Shown piece by piece: positions 19,895 through 28,520 of a stretch of 64,000 bases of DNA. Source of the DNA: Flavobacterium sp. N1736 (GTDB taxonomy: Bacteria > Bacteroidota > Bacteroidia > Flavobacteriales > Flavobacteriaceae); contig NZ_CP109994.1 of assembly GCF_025947065.1 (NCBI RefSeq), positions 1,860,001 through 1,924,000 on the forward strand, given 5' to 3'. Every line of letters starts with the position of its first letter. Position 1 is the first letter of the stretch. The position numbers and the translations under genes were made by a program. A model generated the notes under the pieces. That model saw nothing but the letters and a program-made list of their open reading frames with translations, was not told where the DNA came from and ran no database searches.

Positions 19895-19931
19895 AAAAAA
19901 AACCTCGATTTTAGAAAAATCAAGGTTTTTT
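19895..19931. terminator. Terminator after the three-gene cassette
   Basis: AAAAAACCTCGATTTT / AAAATCAAGGTTTTTT stem between the convergent cassette and the small minus-strand gene; can serve both directions. Confidence 0.75.
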
Positions 19932-19958
19932 CAGTTTATTTCTATTTCCAAATAAATC

Positions 19959-20192
19959 CTATTCCATTTCCAAATAAGGATTCAAAACCTCAGCTAATTC
20001 ATTTAGCCAATAAAAACTGTTTTCTAAGTTCATTAATTGAAATTGCAGCGTTTTATCTTCTCGCATAACTCCTAAAGCAAGTATGTAATTTAACTGCCTT
20101 ATTGCTTTCGCCATTTCTTGTGGTTCGATTGTGTTGTTGAAAAAATTCATAAGCCTGTTTTCGGCTTCTTTTGAAATTGTTTTTGTACTCAT
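19959..20192 (-). CDS. Small helical protein of unknown function
   Basis: 77 residues (STKTISKEAENRLMNFFNNT start), all-helical, no HTH or membrane segment evident. Its 5' leader would be the strongly structured region at 20196-20333. No family recognised. The size and the position beside an accessory cassette suggest a small regulatory or antitoxin-like protein, without direct support. Confidence 0.5.
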   Translation of the reverse strand: MSTKTISKEAENRLMNFFNNTIEPQEMAKAIRQLNYILALGVMREDKTLQFQLMNLENSFYWLNELAEVLNPYLEME

Positions 20193-20195
20193 AAT

Positions 20196-20333
20196 GTCGT
20201 AAAAATTAGGAATAATAAAACCCTTGTATATTAGTGTTCCTAATGCTTACGACAGCATTTACGGTCGTTTCCGATACCGCACACATAATACAAGGGCAAA
20301 TTCGTTTAGCCTTAAAAGTCGTAATAATAGGAA
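20196..20333 (-). other. Cloverleaf-like inverted-repeat region upstream of the 77-aa gene
   Basis: An outer stem (CCCTTGTATATTAGTGT at 20221 with ACACATAATACAAGGG at 20281) encloses two hairpins, AATGCT/AGCATT and CGGT/ACCG. A 17-mer GTCGTAAAAATTAGGAA at 20196 is repeated inverted (TTCCTAATGCTTACGAC, 20237) and again direct (GTCGTAATAATAGGAA, 20318). It may be a structured leader, an operator cluster or a recombination site. An overlapping 69-codon plus-strand ORF is not credible. Confidence 0.5.
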
Positions 20334-20547
20334 CTACGAATATAAGAAAAAACATTCTTTTTAAATATTATTTTTCTTACAATTTATTATTATTTTTATT
20401 CAACCTTATTTTGAGAATAAGAAATTTTGATAATCAAATTTAATTTAGACAAAAGTATATATAAAGATGCTGAATCTGTTTACACTGATTTAAAAAAGAA
20501 ATATAATCTATAAAATAAATGAACAAATCCTTCCTATAAAACCAATT

Positions 20548-20640
20548 GCCCTAGCCCTGATGGGAGGGAAAATCCTTTTTCTTGCTTCTTTAGCAAGGAA
20601 AAGATTTGGAAGGACAGCAGGAATAGCTCCTGAAAATTCT
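20548..20640 (+). ncRNA. Conserved structured non-coding element, copy B
   Basis: Begins GCCCTAGCCCTGATGGGAGG, then AATCCTTTTTCTTGCT with the complementary AGCAAGGAAAAGATT, and ends ACAGCAGGAATAGCTCCTGA. It is oriented opposite to copy A, so the two bracket the cassette at 17202-20192. It lies in the 20193-20806 gap, which shows no supported gene besides the structured region before it. Confidence 0.45.
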
Positions 20641-20806
20641 AACAAACAACTTCATGAAGCATCTTCTTTTCTTACAAAATCCAATTTTAACAGCGATTGC
20701 GATAATTAATTGCTATTTTTGATTCTCTCTTTAAAAACGATTCATCAGGCAATTTCACTTTCAATTATTATCACTTCCTGATCAATACAAAAATCAACAT
20801 TAGCTT

Positions 20807-21484
20807 ATGAATGTTCTACTCATTGAGGATGATAAACGCATTAGCGAATTTATTATAAAAGGTTTAGAAGAAAACAATTTTACGGTGCATCTGGCTGAAA
20901 CCGGCGAGATTGCGAGAGAATTAATTCAGGACAATACCTGGGATATTATCCTGATGGATATTATGCTTCCGGGAATTGACGGCATTCAGCTGACTAAATT
21001 AATGCGTTTCAAAAAAATTCATACTCCAATATTAATGCTTAGTGCTCTCAGCGATACTGATGATAAGGTAAATGCTCTGGATTCTGGCGCCGATGATTAT
21101 TTGGTTAAGCCGTTTCATTTTAAGGAATTGATTTCGAGAGTAAATGCCTTGACGCGCAGAACTAAATTTAATTACGATAAAGTAGAGACTTTGCATAAAT
21201 TGGGAAGTTTGACCATAAATCCCGAAGAACACAAAGTTGCTGAAAATGATGCCTTGATCGATTTGTCTCCAAGAGAATATAAATTGCTGCTTTTTTTATT
21301 AGAAAACAGAAATAAGGTAATGTCCAGAACGCAGATTTTAAACGCTGTTTGGGGCATTAATTATGATAATAATACAAATGTTGTCGATGTTTATATTTCT
21401 TATCTCAGAAACAAAATCGAGCAAAATCATAAATTTATCCATACCATAAAAGGAACAGGATATATGCTTAAAGAAGAGTTATGA
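20807..21484 (+). CDS. OmpR-family response regulator (CusR/CopR-like)
   Basis: 225 residues. Receiver domain with acidic EDD at 7-9 and phospho-acceptor D51 (IILMDIMLPGIDG), Lys in YLVKPF, then a winged-helix DNA-binding domain (LSPREYKLLLFLLENRNKVM, RTQILNAVWG, VDVYISYLRNKI). The kinase gene overlaps its end by four bases. Its position in front of a TolC/MFP/HME-RND operon indicates metal-responsive control, as for CusRS or CzcRS. Confidence 0.92.
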   Translation: MNVLLIEDDKRISEFIIKGLEENNFTVHLAETGEIARELIQDNTWDIILMDIMLPGIDGIQLTKLMRFKKIHTPILMLSALSDTDDKVNALDSGADDYLVKPFHFKELISRVNALTRRTKFNYDKVETLHKLGSLTINPEEHKVAENDALIDLSPREYKLLLFLLENRNKVMSRTQILNAVWGINYDNNTNVVDVYISYLRNKIEQNHKFIHTIKGTGYMLKEEL

Positions 21485-22839
21485 AAATACGCAATAAGTT
21501 TACTTTAATATCGTCTTTTACGTTTAGCGTGGTCTTTGTCATTGCTTCTATTATCACGTATTTTTCTTTTTATAGTTATTCGGAAAAAATCATTTATAAC
21601 GAACTTCAAAAAACGTGTTTGCTAACAGGGATTTTCTATCTTGAAAAAGACGAATTACCCGAAAATCAGCATTTGATAATTGGTCAGCAATTCAGGGAAA
21701 ATTCGCTTGAAATTATAACGCGCGTTTACAATGCAAAAAATCAGATTGTATATGGTGACAAAATGATCGATGGCAATATAAATGCTGAAAGATTGGATTA
21801 CATCAGAAAGAACAGAAAACTAAATTTTAAATCGAATCATCATTTTTATTTTGGGAGTTTTTACCATGATAATCAGGGAGATTTTGTGGTTTTTGTGAAG
21901 AAAAATGATCAGGAATTTAAAACCATTACCAACCGATTAATGATTATTATGATTCTGGTTTTAGTTAGCGGATTAGTCATTATATATATAGTAAGTCGCG
22001 TGCTTTCGAATCTGGCGTATAGTCCGATAAAAAATATTATAAATCAGGTTAACGAAATCGAAGCTTCGTCGCTGGATCGCCATATTGTTTCGCCAAATAC
22101 AAAAGACGACATTCAGGAATTAATTGAAACGTACAATAATTTATTCAAACGGCTTTCGGATACTTTTATCATTCAGAAGAATTTTATCAATTATGTTTCG
22201 CATGAATTTAAAACACCTTTAACAGCAATTTCCGGAAATCTTGAAGTATTTGCCCAAAAAGACAGAACAAGTGCCGAATACAAAGAAATGTCTGAAAAAG
22301 TATTAGAAAATGTCTATCAAATTGAAGATACGATGAATACGCTGATGATGCTTTCGGGTTTGAGAGGCAATACAGAATTGAATGAAATTTTCAGGGTCGA
22401 TGAACTCGTTTGGGATATTAACGATCAATTACCGGACATTTACCCATTAAAAGGTTCTCAGATACAAATTGCGATTGAAATTGTGAATGACAAACTGCTT
22501 TCTATAAAAGGAAACAGCAACGAAATTAAAATCGCTTTATACAATATTATAGAAAATGCTGTGAAATACTCCAACGGAAATCCTATAAAGATAAGTCTGC
22601 TGCAACAAGAGAATCAGCTTAAAATTGTAATCGAAGATCACGGAACGGGCATTAGCGAAGACGACTTAAAATTTATCAAACAAACCTTTTACAGAGGTAA
22701 AAATGTGAACGATATAAAAGGCAGCGGCGTTGGACTTTCTTTGGCTAATATTATCTTTAAACAGAATAATATCCATTTTACGATTACTTCTCAAAAAGAC
22801 GAAGGAACAACAGTTACACTTTTATTTCCGCCACTCTAA
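21481..22839 (+). CDS. Sensor histidine kinase of the metal-efflux locus
   Basis: 452 residues. TM1 at 8-30, a ~120-residue periplasmic sensor, TM2 at ~152-172, a HAMP linker, then the dimerisation/phosphorylation box FINYVSHEFKTPLTAISGN with H241, and the ATPase domain with N box (ALYNIIENAVKYS), G1 (EDHGTGISED) and G2 (KGSGVGLSLANII). Partner of the regulator just upstream. The metal ligand is not deducible from the sensor sequence. Confidence 0.92.
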   Translation: MKIRNKFTLISSFTFSVVFVIASIITYFSFYSYSEKIIYNELQKTCLLTGIFYLEKDELPENQHLIIGQQFRENSLEIITRVYNAKNQIVYGDKMIDGNINAERLDYIRKNRKLNFKSNHHFYFGSFYHDNQGDFVVFVKKNDQEFKTITNRLMIIMILVLVSGLVIIYIVSRVLSNLAYSPIKNIINQVNEIEASSLDRHIVSPNTKDDIQELIETYNNLFKRLSDTFIIQKNFINYVSHEFKTPLTAISGNLEVFAQKDRTSAEYKEMSEKVLENVYQIEDTMNTLMMLSGLRGNTELNEIFRVDELVWDINDQLPDIYPLKGSQIQIAIEIVNDKLLSIKGNSNEIKIALYNIIENAVKYSNGNPIKISLLQQENQLKIVIEDHGTGISEDDLKFIKQTFYRGKNVNDIKGSGVGLSLANIIFKQNNIHFTITSQKDEGTTVTLLFPPL

Positions 22840-22936
22840 TCGAATTCTAATGTAACTCTAACCGCTTTATAACACACATCAAATTAGGGTTTAATATGCC
22901 GCAGATAGCTTTGCAACATATTAAAAACAACTTAAT

Positions 22937-24220
22937 TTGAAACGTATAATCTTAACCCTTCTCGTTATTGTATCACAAAAAATTGTGGCACAAACTGCAA
23001 TAAACGATACAATTGTTCTTTCAAGAACACAGGCCGAGGCTTTGTTTCTGGAAAAGAATATTTCTCTTATTTCCGAAAAACTGAATATCGACATTGCCGA
23101 TGCACAGGTTATTCAGGCAAAGTTATGGCCAAATCCTACGCTTACTATTGGCGAAATCAACCTTTGGCATAATGCCACGGCCTCAGAAGTTCCTGTTTTA
23201 TGGGGCAATTTTGGAAAAACATCTCAAGTTACCGCAGAATTAGAACAACTTATTCAGACAGCCGGAAAACGTAAAAAGATGATCGCCATGGAAAAAGTGG
23301 GCGTTGATATCGCCAAAGAATACTTTAAAACTTTTTTGCGCAATCTAAAAATCGAATTTAGAGGTAATCTTACTGAACTGCAATATACTCAGGAACAAGA
23401 AGACATTTACAAAAAACAACTTTCGTCGATGCAAACCATGCTAAAAGGATATAGCAATCAGGTAACACAGGGAAATATTGGCAAAGGCGAATATATTCGA
23501 TTAAAAGCTTCTGAACTTCAATTCTTAAAAGAAATTGCCGATTTACGAAAAGAGAACAATTCATTACAAAAAGAACTTAAAGTTTTAATGAATCTTCCTG
23601 CTGCAAGTTTCATCAAACTTACAGATGAAGGTTTTGTTCCCGATAATAAGAATATCTACAATATTAATTTAGGTAATCTTATGGCTTCGGCTATAGAAAA
23701 CCGCCCCGATATGAAAGTCATCAAACTCGGAAATGACTATAACGACAGCAAATACAAATACGAAAAAGCAATGCGTACACCAGATGTAACCCTTGGCGTT
23801 AGCTATGATCGTGGCGCCAGTACGATGAACGATTTTGTTGGTCTCGGCTTCTCACTGGATCTTCCTTTTTTTAGCAGAAATCAAGGAAATATAAAAGCTG
23901 CAAAAATCGCTATCGACCAAGGGAAATTGCTTACCGAAGAAAAAACAATAAGTATACAATCTGAAGTTTTACAAGCTTATGAAGATTTGATTGTAACCAA
24001 AAAATTGTATGAAAGTGTTGATGCAAATTATGAAGCAGATTTGGATAAACTTCTGGAAAGCTATCGCAAAAACTTCATGCAGCGAAACACGAGTATGTTG
24101 GAATATCTTGATTTTGTCGATGCATATTTAGACAACAAATCTATCCTGCTGAATTCTAAAAAAGATCTTAATAAAAATCTTGAAGAACTGCGCTATATCG
24201 CCGGCGAGGAAATTAATTAA
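22937..24220 (+). CDS. TolC-family outer-membrane protein of the metal efflux pump (CusC/CzcC-like)
   Basis: 427 residues starting at TTG (no ATG upstream in frame), with a signal peptide (ILTLLVIVSQKIVAQT). TolC-type features are a first repeat (ALFLEKNISLISEKLNIDIA, WPNPTLTIGE) and long helices, with a second repeat near 280 (VTLGVSYDRGASTMNDFVGL, then LDLPFF). WPNP and LPFF motifs are common in CzcC/CusC-like members. It opens the structural part of the operon, 97 bases after the kinase. Confidence 0.87.
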   Translation: MKRIILTLLVIVSQKIVAQTAINDTIVLSRTQAEALFLEKNISLISEKLNIDIADAQVIQAKLWPNPTLTIGEINLWHNATASEVPVLWGNFGKTSQVTAELEQLIQTAGKRKKMIAMEKVGVDIAKEYFKTFLRNLKIEFRGNLTELQYTQEQEDIYKKQLSSMQTMLKGYSNQVTQGNIGKGEYIRLKASELQFLKEIADLRKENNSLQKELKVLMNLPAASFIKLTDEGFVPDNKNIYNINLGNLMASAIENRPDMKVIKLGNDYNDSKYKYEKAMRTPDVTLGVSYDRGASTMNDFVGLGFSLDLPFFSRNQGNIKAAKIAIDQGKLLTEEKTISIQSEVLQAYEDLIVTKKLYESVDANYEADLDKLLESYRKNFMQRNTSMLEYLDFVDAYLDNKSILLNSKKDLNKNLEELRYIAGEEIN

Positions 24221-24258
24221 AACCTAATCTGATTATCTAGAAAATAATATAAAACATA

Positions 24259-25347
24259 ATGAAAAAACTTATTTTACTCCCAATCCTTGGGTTAATGCTC
24301 GTTTACGGATGTGGCAAAAAGGAAGAAATCAAAGATACGAAAGACGAAAAATTTTGTATTGATAAAGACTTAAAAGAAAAAATCACACTAGAAGCGGTAC
24401 AAAAGCGTGCTGTTAGCGAATCTATAAATCTTACCGGAAACATTACTTATAACGCTGATCATGTAGTTCAGTTTAATAGTCTTGTTGAAGGAATTATTAC
24501 CAAAACTACTTTCTCTTTGGGAGATTATGTAAAAAAAGGACAAGTTCTGGCAGAGATAAAAAGTACGGAACTAAACAGCATGCAATCTGAAAGTAAATCA
24601 TTTCAATCTCAAATAGCTGTAGCGCAACGTAATTTACAGGCAACAAAATCAATGTTTGATGACGGAATTTCGTCGCAAAAAGATTTAATGCAGGCACAAA
24701 GCGAATTGGATGTTTTAAAATCTTCTTTGGAGAATGTAAGAGCAAATCTTGCCATGTTTAGCGCCAGCAGCGAAAGATCAGTTTTTCAGATAAAAGCTCC
24801 GACTGAAGGTTATATCGTAGCAAAAAATATTAGTCCGGGAATGCAGATAACTGATGGCAGCGAACCTCTTTTTACCATTTCGGATTTAAAAGAAATCTGG
24901 GTTTTGGTAAATGTTTATACCAGTAATCTTAAAAACGTTACCGAAAATATGTTGGTAGATGTAACAACTCCGGCTTATCCGGGAGAAATTTTTAAAGGAA
25001 AAATCGCAACGCTTGCCAAAGTTTTTGATGCCGACGAGCATGTTTTGAAAGCCAGAATCGTAATGGAAAACAAAAACTTAAAATTAAAACCCGGAATGAC
25101 GGCAGATATCGTAATCGATAAAAGCAAAGGTGGCGAAATGTTAGCTTCTGTTCCTGCAAAAGCTGCCATTTTTGATAACAATCGTGATTACATCTTAATC
25201 TACAAAGACGACTGTACGATTGAAACCAGAGAAATTAATCCAATTATAAAAAATAACAACTGGATTTATTTTGATAAAGGAGTGAAAGAAGGTGAAATGG
25301 TCATTACTAAAAATCACCTGTTAATTCATGAACGATTAAAAAACTAA
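24259..25347 (+). CDS. Periplasmic adaptor of the metal efflux pump (CusB/CzcB-like), lipoprotein
   Basis: 362 residues. Lipoprotein signal with Cys18 (MLVYGCGKKEE). First lipoyl half FSLGDYVKKGQVLAEIKSTE, a helical hairpin, second half FQIKAPTEGYIVAKNISPGM, then a beta-barrel region (EIWVLVNVYTSNLKNV). It begins 38 bases after the outer-membrane gene and 34 bases before the interrupted pump gene. A complete metal pump cannot form while the permease gene is split. Confidence 0.88.
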   Translation: MKKLILLPILGLMLVYGCGKKEEIKDTKDEKFCIDKDLKEKITLEAVQKRAVSESINLTGNITYNADHVVQFNSLVEGIITKTTFSLGDYVKKGQVLAEIKSTELNSMQSESKSFQSQIAVAQRNLQATKSMFDDGISSQKDLMQAQSELDVLKSSLENVRANLAMFSASSERSVFQIKAPTEGYIVAKNISPGMQITDGSEPLFTISDLKEIWVLVNVYTSNLKNVTENMLVDVTTPAYPGEIFKGKIATLAKVFDADEHVLKARIVMENKNLKLKPGMTADIVIDKSKGGEMLASVPAKAAIFDNNRDYILIYKDDCTIETREINPIIKNNNWIYFDKGVKEGEMVITKNHLLIHERLKN

Positions 25348-25381
25348 TTATCCCTAAAAAAGGATAAACACCATACAAGAC

Positions 25382-25968
25382 ATGAAAAAATTTGTACAAG
25401 GTCTGGTGGCTTTCTCGCTAAAAAACTCCCTTATAGTTTTTTTCCTGACAGCCGTATTACTAGTCGCGGGTATAGTAAGTTATATACATACACCCATAGA
25501 AGCTTTTCCCGATGTAACGAATACAAGGGCAAGAATCATTACACAATGGCCCGGAAGAAGTGCCGAAGAAGTAGAGAAGTTCATCACACTTCCTATTTCA
25601 AAACAAATGAATACGATTCCTAAAAAAGCCGAAGTACGTTCTATTTCGCTTTTCGGATTATCGGTTGTAACCGTATTATTTGATGATGATGTTGATGATT
25701 TTTACGCACAGCAATATGCCTCAAATCGCCTTAACGGATTAGATCTTCCGGAAGGTGCAGATGTCGATATCGAGCCGCCATCCGGAGCAACAGGTGAGAT
25801 ATTCAGATATGTGATCAAAAGTGATTTGCCTATTAAGGAAATCAAAGCCATTCAGGATTGGGTAATCGAAAGAGAACTTATCTCAGTTCCCGGTGTTGCC
25901 GATGTGGTGAGTTTTGGTGGAGAAGAAAAAATCTTCGAAATCAAAATCAATCCTACGCAATTAGAAAA
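25382..25968 (+). pseudogene. HME-RND metal efflux pump (CzcA/CusA family), 5' fragment
   Basis: Residues 1-195 of the pump: TM1 (SLIVFFLTAVLLVAGIVSYI), then PIEAFPDVTNTRARIITQWP, SAEEVEKFITLPIS and the porter-domain start. It is interrupted after TTAGAAAA by the mobile element; the frame then runs into the element and stops at 26008. Joining to 33871 restores QLENYNLSALDVYEAVSKSN, the normal family sequence, giving 1034 codons (1033 residues plus stop), the usual length. The fragment alone is non-functional. Confidence 0.95.
25961..25968. repeat. Target-site duplication, left copy (TTAGAAAA)
   Basis: TTAGAAAA directly precedes the left inverted repeat and is repeated at 33863-33870 after the right one. 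Eight bases is the duplication length expected of IS1595-family elements. Confidence 0.95.
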
Positions 25969-25998
25969 GATAATAATATACCCAGGTTACCACTTTAA
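25969..25998 (+). repeat. Left terminal inverted repeat (IRL)
   Basis: Thirty bases starting GATAATAATATACCCAGG and ending CCACTTTAA, identical to the complement of 33833-33862. A near copy of its outer part, together with the neighbouring TTAG, recurs exactly 100 bp inward at 26061-26080. Confidence 0.95.
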
Positions 25999-26060
25999 AT
26001 TTTGGTAAATGTATTTTGATACAATATAACAATAATTCAGGGTCTTGTACGCAAGTATAA

Positions 26061-26083
26061 TTAGTTAAGATAATAATATATCC
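26061..26083 (+). repeat. Internal partial copy of the left transposon end
   Basis: TTAGTTAAGATAATAATATA at 26061 matches TTAGAAAAGATAATAATATA at 25961 in 18 of 20 positions, including the target-side TTAG. The match fades after ATCC/ACCC. It could be a relic of an earlier end or a second transposase-binding site. Confidence 0.55.
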
Positions 26084-26097
26084 TTTGTATCAAACAG

Positions 26098-26126
26098 AAA
26101 ATCTACTTGAAAAAGTAGATTTTTTT
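26098..26126. terminator. Terminator near the left transposon end
   Basis: AAAATCTACTT / AAGTAGATTTTTT stem. It terminates the minus-strand cargo genes 26132-26758 and would also stop transcripts entering from the interrupted pump operon. Confidence 0.75.
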
Positions 26127-26131
26127 ATGAC

Positions 26132-26365
26132 CTAATATTTTTCGTTTATTCGCTGAATAAGTTTTTCAATACTAGTTTTATTACTGTCACTTGGAGAATC
26201 TAAATAAGCATTTACATTATTCATAATATTTGCGATTTCTCCAATTGTTCGCGGATGAGCTAAGAAAGCAGTATTTTCCATTATTGAAACTTTGATGCCA
26301 ATTTGATCGACTTTATCTGTTTCTATAAGTAGTTCTTCTAGTAAATTTATTATTTTATTTTTCAT
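26132..26365 (-). CDS. Cargo gene, small helical protein of unknown function
   Basis: 77 residues (NKIINLLEELLIETDKVDQI start), predicted all-helical, no TM or recognised motif. It follows the 117-aa gene on the same strand after 39 bases, so the two may form one transcript ending at the terminator next to the left transposon end. Function unknown. Confidence 0.5.
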   Translation of the reverse strand: MKNKIINLLEELLIETDKVDQIGIKVSIMENTAFLAHPRTIGEIANIMNNVNAYLDSPSDSNKTSIEKLIQRINEKY

Positions 26366-26404
26366 AGCTAGTTAATTTTGGTTAGACAAAATTATTCAAT
26401 AAGA

Positions 26405-26758
26405 TTAATTATGAGTATATCCAAAATTTATATCATCTGCATAAATTTTGTTATTTCCATATAAAGTGTGTTGAAAAGGATTTATACCAGAAGTTAATGT
26501 GATATAGTGTCTATTCAAGTTTACATTTTTATAAATATCCGTGTCAAGTATGAATTTAATTTCTAACAAGATTTCTTTTTCCTTGACTTTAAAAATTTCG
26601 TGAAATTGTTCTATAGTTACAAGCTCGTCATCCTTACAATAGTATTTTATTTCTAAAACACTTCCGTTTTTATCTATTCTTTCATGCATTTCTTTGACAT
26701 TACTTATATAGTCAACAACACATTTTCTTTTATCAACGACTGTTTCATATCTTTCCAT
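26405..26758 (-). CDS. Cargo gene, 117-aa protein of unknown function
   Basis: 117 residues beginning ERYETVVDKRKCVVDYIS, mixed alpha/beta, without signal peptide or TM. It is divergent from the transposase gene with a ~216-base spacer, which holds a perfect palindrome CATTTCA-N3-TGAAATG at 26924-26940 and AT-rich promoter-like sequence. No family recognised. Confidence 0.5.
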   Translation of the reverse strand: MERYETVVDKRKCVVDYISNVKEMHERIDKNGSVLEIKYYCKDDELVTIEQFHEIFKVKEKEILLEIKFILDTDIYKNVNLNRHYITLTSGINPFQHTLYGNNKIYADDINFGYTHN

Positions 26759-26923
26759 AATCAGTTAGTTTTATAAGTTATTTCAAAGATACAAATTGTT
26801 ACAATTGCTAACAGATTTTCTTATAAACATGTTCCAGTTGATAACTCTCCTAATTTATAGAAGAGAAAAACACGTCACCTATGATTTTAGTGTATTTGAA
26901 ATAAACTTTTTCAAAACAAAATT

Positions 26924-26940
26924 CATTTCATTTTGAAATG
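26924..26940. promoter_or_regulatory. Palindrome upstream of the transposase gene
   Basis: CATTTCA-TTT-TGAAATG is a perfect 7-bp-arm inverted repeat 35 bases before the transposase ATG. A possible operator; the regulator is unknown. Confidence 0.35.
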
Positions 26941-26974
26941 TTGTTGAATTCGCCATAATTCAAACTTAAAAATT

Positions 26975-28213
26975 ATGGCTTCTATTAAATATGACTTCAC
27001 AACTCGATACAATGAATACGATTTCTCACAAACTGATTATGAAGAAATATATCCAGATTTCGAACCAAATTCATTTCAAGAGGCCTGCGAAGATATTCTA
27101 AGATATTTACTTATTAAATGGGGTTTAGAAGAAGCACCTGAACCTGCACCAATTGTGTTCCCTGACCCAGTGAAATTGTTAACAACTTGTCTAAAAAAGA
27201 TAAGAAAAACCTTACCAATTACACCAAAAAGTATTATTTTTAATAAAACAAAGATGAGCAAACATCCTGATATTGAACTTGATACTGCACAGATTTTTAA
27301 ATCTGTATACGACATGGGTAAGACTTTAAACAACGATAAAGCATGTCGAGAACACCTAGAAAAATTACGTTGGAATGGAGAACCTATTTGTCCTCATTGT
27401 GGAAGCCAACGTGACAATCATTATCGAATTAAGAAAAGAGGTGAAGATAAAGGTTACTATAAATGCAAAGATTGTCGATTGCCATTTAGCGTTACAATAG
27501 GTACAATCTTTGAAAAATCAACTATTCCCTTAGATAAATGGTTCATAGCTATTTTTAAATTTACAACAAATAGGAAAGGTATTAGTAGCTATGAATTAAT
27601 GCGAGAATTAGGTGTTACACAAAAAACAGCATGGTTTATGTTAAGCAGAATTCGAAATTCAGTTCGAATGAGAGACGATTTCGAATTTGATGGTATCACA
27701 CAAGTTGATGAGACCTATGTTGGAGGAAAAAACAAAAATCGTAGCAAGGGAAAAAAGGTTGATAATACACAAGGGAGAAGTTTAAAAACCAAAACACCTG
27801 TATTTGGAATGTTAAACAATGGGATTGTTTATACGCAAGTTATCAAAAATGCAAGAGGAAAAACATTAAAAGGTATAATCGATGGAAAAGTTAAAAAAGG
27901 TTCAACTATTGTAAGTGACGGATGGAGAGGATATCGTGGATTAGAAAAACACTATAGCCACGAAGTTATTAAACATAACTTAGGATTATTTAAAAAAGGA
28001 TCATATCACACTAATGGAATTGAAGGATTTTGGGGGATTTTGAAAAGAGGTATAGTTGGAATCTATCATTTCACAAGCGACAAGCATTTACATCGGTACT
28101 GTGATGAATTTGCTTATCGATATAACATCCGAACAATGAGTCTGGGGGAACAGTTTAATCTAACCTTGATTAATTGTGATGAAAGATTAAGGTATAAAGA
28201 GTTAATTGCATAA
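26975..28213 (+). CDS. ISXO2/IS1595-family transposase
   Basis: 412 residues. A ~120-residue N-terminal extension precedes the usual start. Next come a zinc ribbon (C139-x2-C142, C164-x2-C167), an HTH (ISSYELMRELGVTQKTAWFM), and the catalytic domain with D245 (VDETYVGG), D315 (SDGWRGY), N347/E350 (HTNGIEGFW) and K357 (LKRG). This is the DD(N/E)K pattern of the IS1595 family. It cuts and joins the 30-bp terminal repeats of the element. The long N-terminal extension is unusual relative to the ~300-residue core. Confidence 0.92.
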   Translation: MASIKYDFTTRYNEYDFSQTDYEEIYPDFEPNSFQEACEDILRYLLIKWGLEEAPEPAPIVFPDPVKLLTTCLKKIRKTLPITPKSIIFNKTKMSKHPDIELDTAQIFKSVYDMGKTLNNDKACREHLEKLRWNGEPICPHCGSQRDNHYRIKKRGEDKGYYKCKDCRLPFSVTIGTIFEKSTIPLDKWFIAIFKFTTNRKGISSYELMRELGVTQKTAWFMLSRIRNSVRMRDDFEFDGITQVDETYVGGKNKNRSKGKKVDNTQGRSLKTKTPVFGMLNNGIVYTQVIKNARGKTLKGIIDGKVKKGSTIVSDGWRGYRGLEKHYSHEVIKHNLGLFKKGSYHTNGIEGFWGILKRGIVGIYHFTSDKHLHRYCDEFAYRYNIRTMSLGEQFNLTLINCDERLRYKELIA

Positions 28214-28233
28214 TTATACATATCTAAAAAACT

Positions 28234-28404
28234 ATGAAAACATTAACTCAACACATTGAAGAATCCTTAAATAATAAATCAATAAAAGAAACTTCCAAAG
28301 AGAAACCTATTGAAGAAGATTTGTCGGATTTAATGAGAGTAAGTCCAGCAAAAGAAGGAGGAATTATGAAAGGGACTTTGAGAGATGAGAATAAAAAAAA
28401 ATGA
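28234..28404 (+). CDS. Small cargo ORF, MKTL-HIxES type, copy 1
   Basis: 56 residues, 20 bases after the transposase stop. It begins MKTLTQHIEESLNN and continues as a charged, probably disordered chain (IEEDLSDLMRVSPAKEGG). The N-terminus matches that of another small ORF at 33496-33639 (MKTLSNHILESF), which argues that both are real genes. Function unknown. Confidence 0.55.
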   Translation: MKTLTQHIEESLNNKSIKETSKEKPIEEDLSDLMRVSPAKEGGIMKGTLRDENKKK

Positions 28405-28520
28405 TTGATTAATATGTATATTTAGCTTAAGTATTTGTAATTAATGTGTTAATAAAATAGTGAATAATTATATGAGTATTCTCTTATAACATTTGTTTTT
28501 CTTATTAATTTAGTAGCACT

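Noticed and set aside
20234..20443. 69-codon plus-strand ORF
   Set aside because: It overlaps the cloverleaf-like repeats and has a biased hydrophobic ending from AT-rich DNA; no family resemblance and no promoter.
20430..20511. Short frame encoding IIKFNLDKSIYKDAESVY...
   Set aside because: About 28 codons, starts only at TTG, resembles a gene tail remnant; too little to support a gene.
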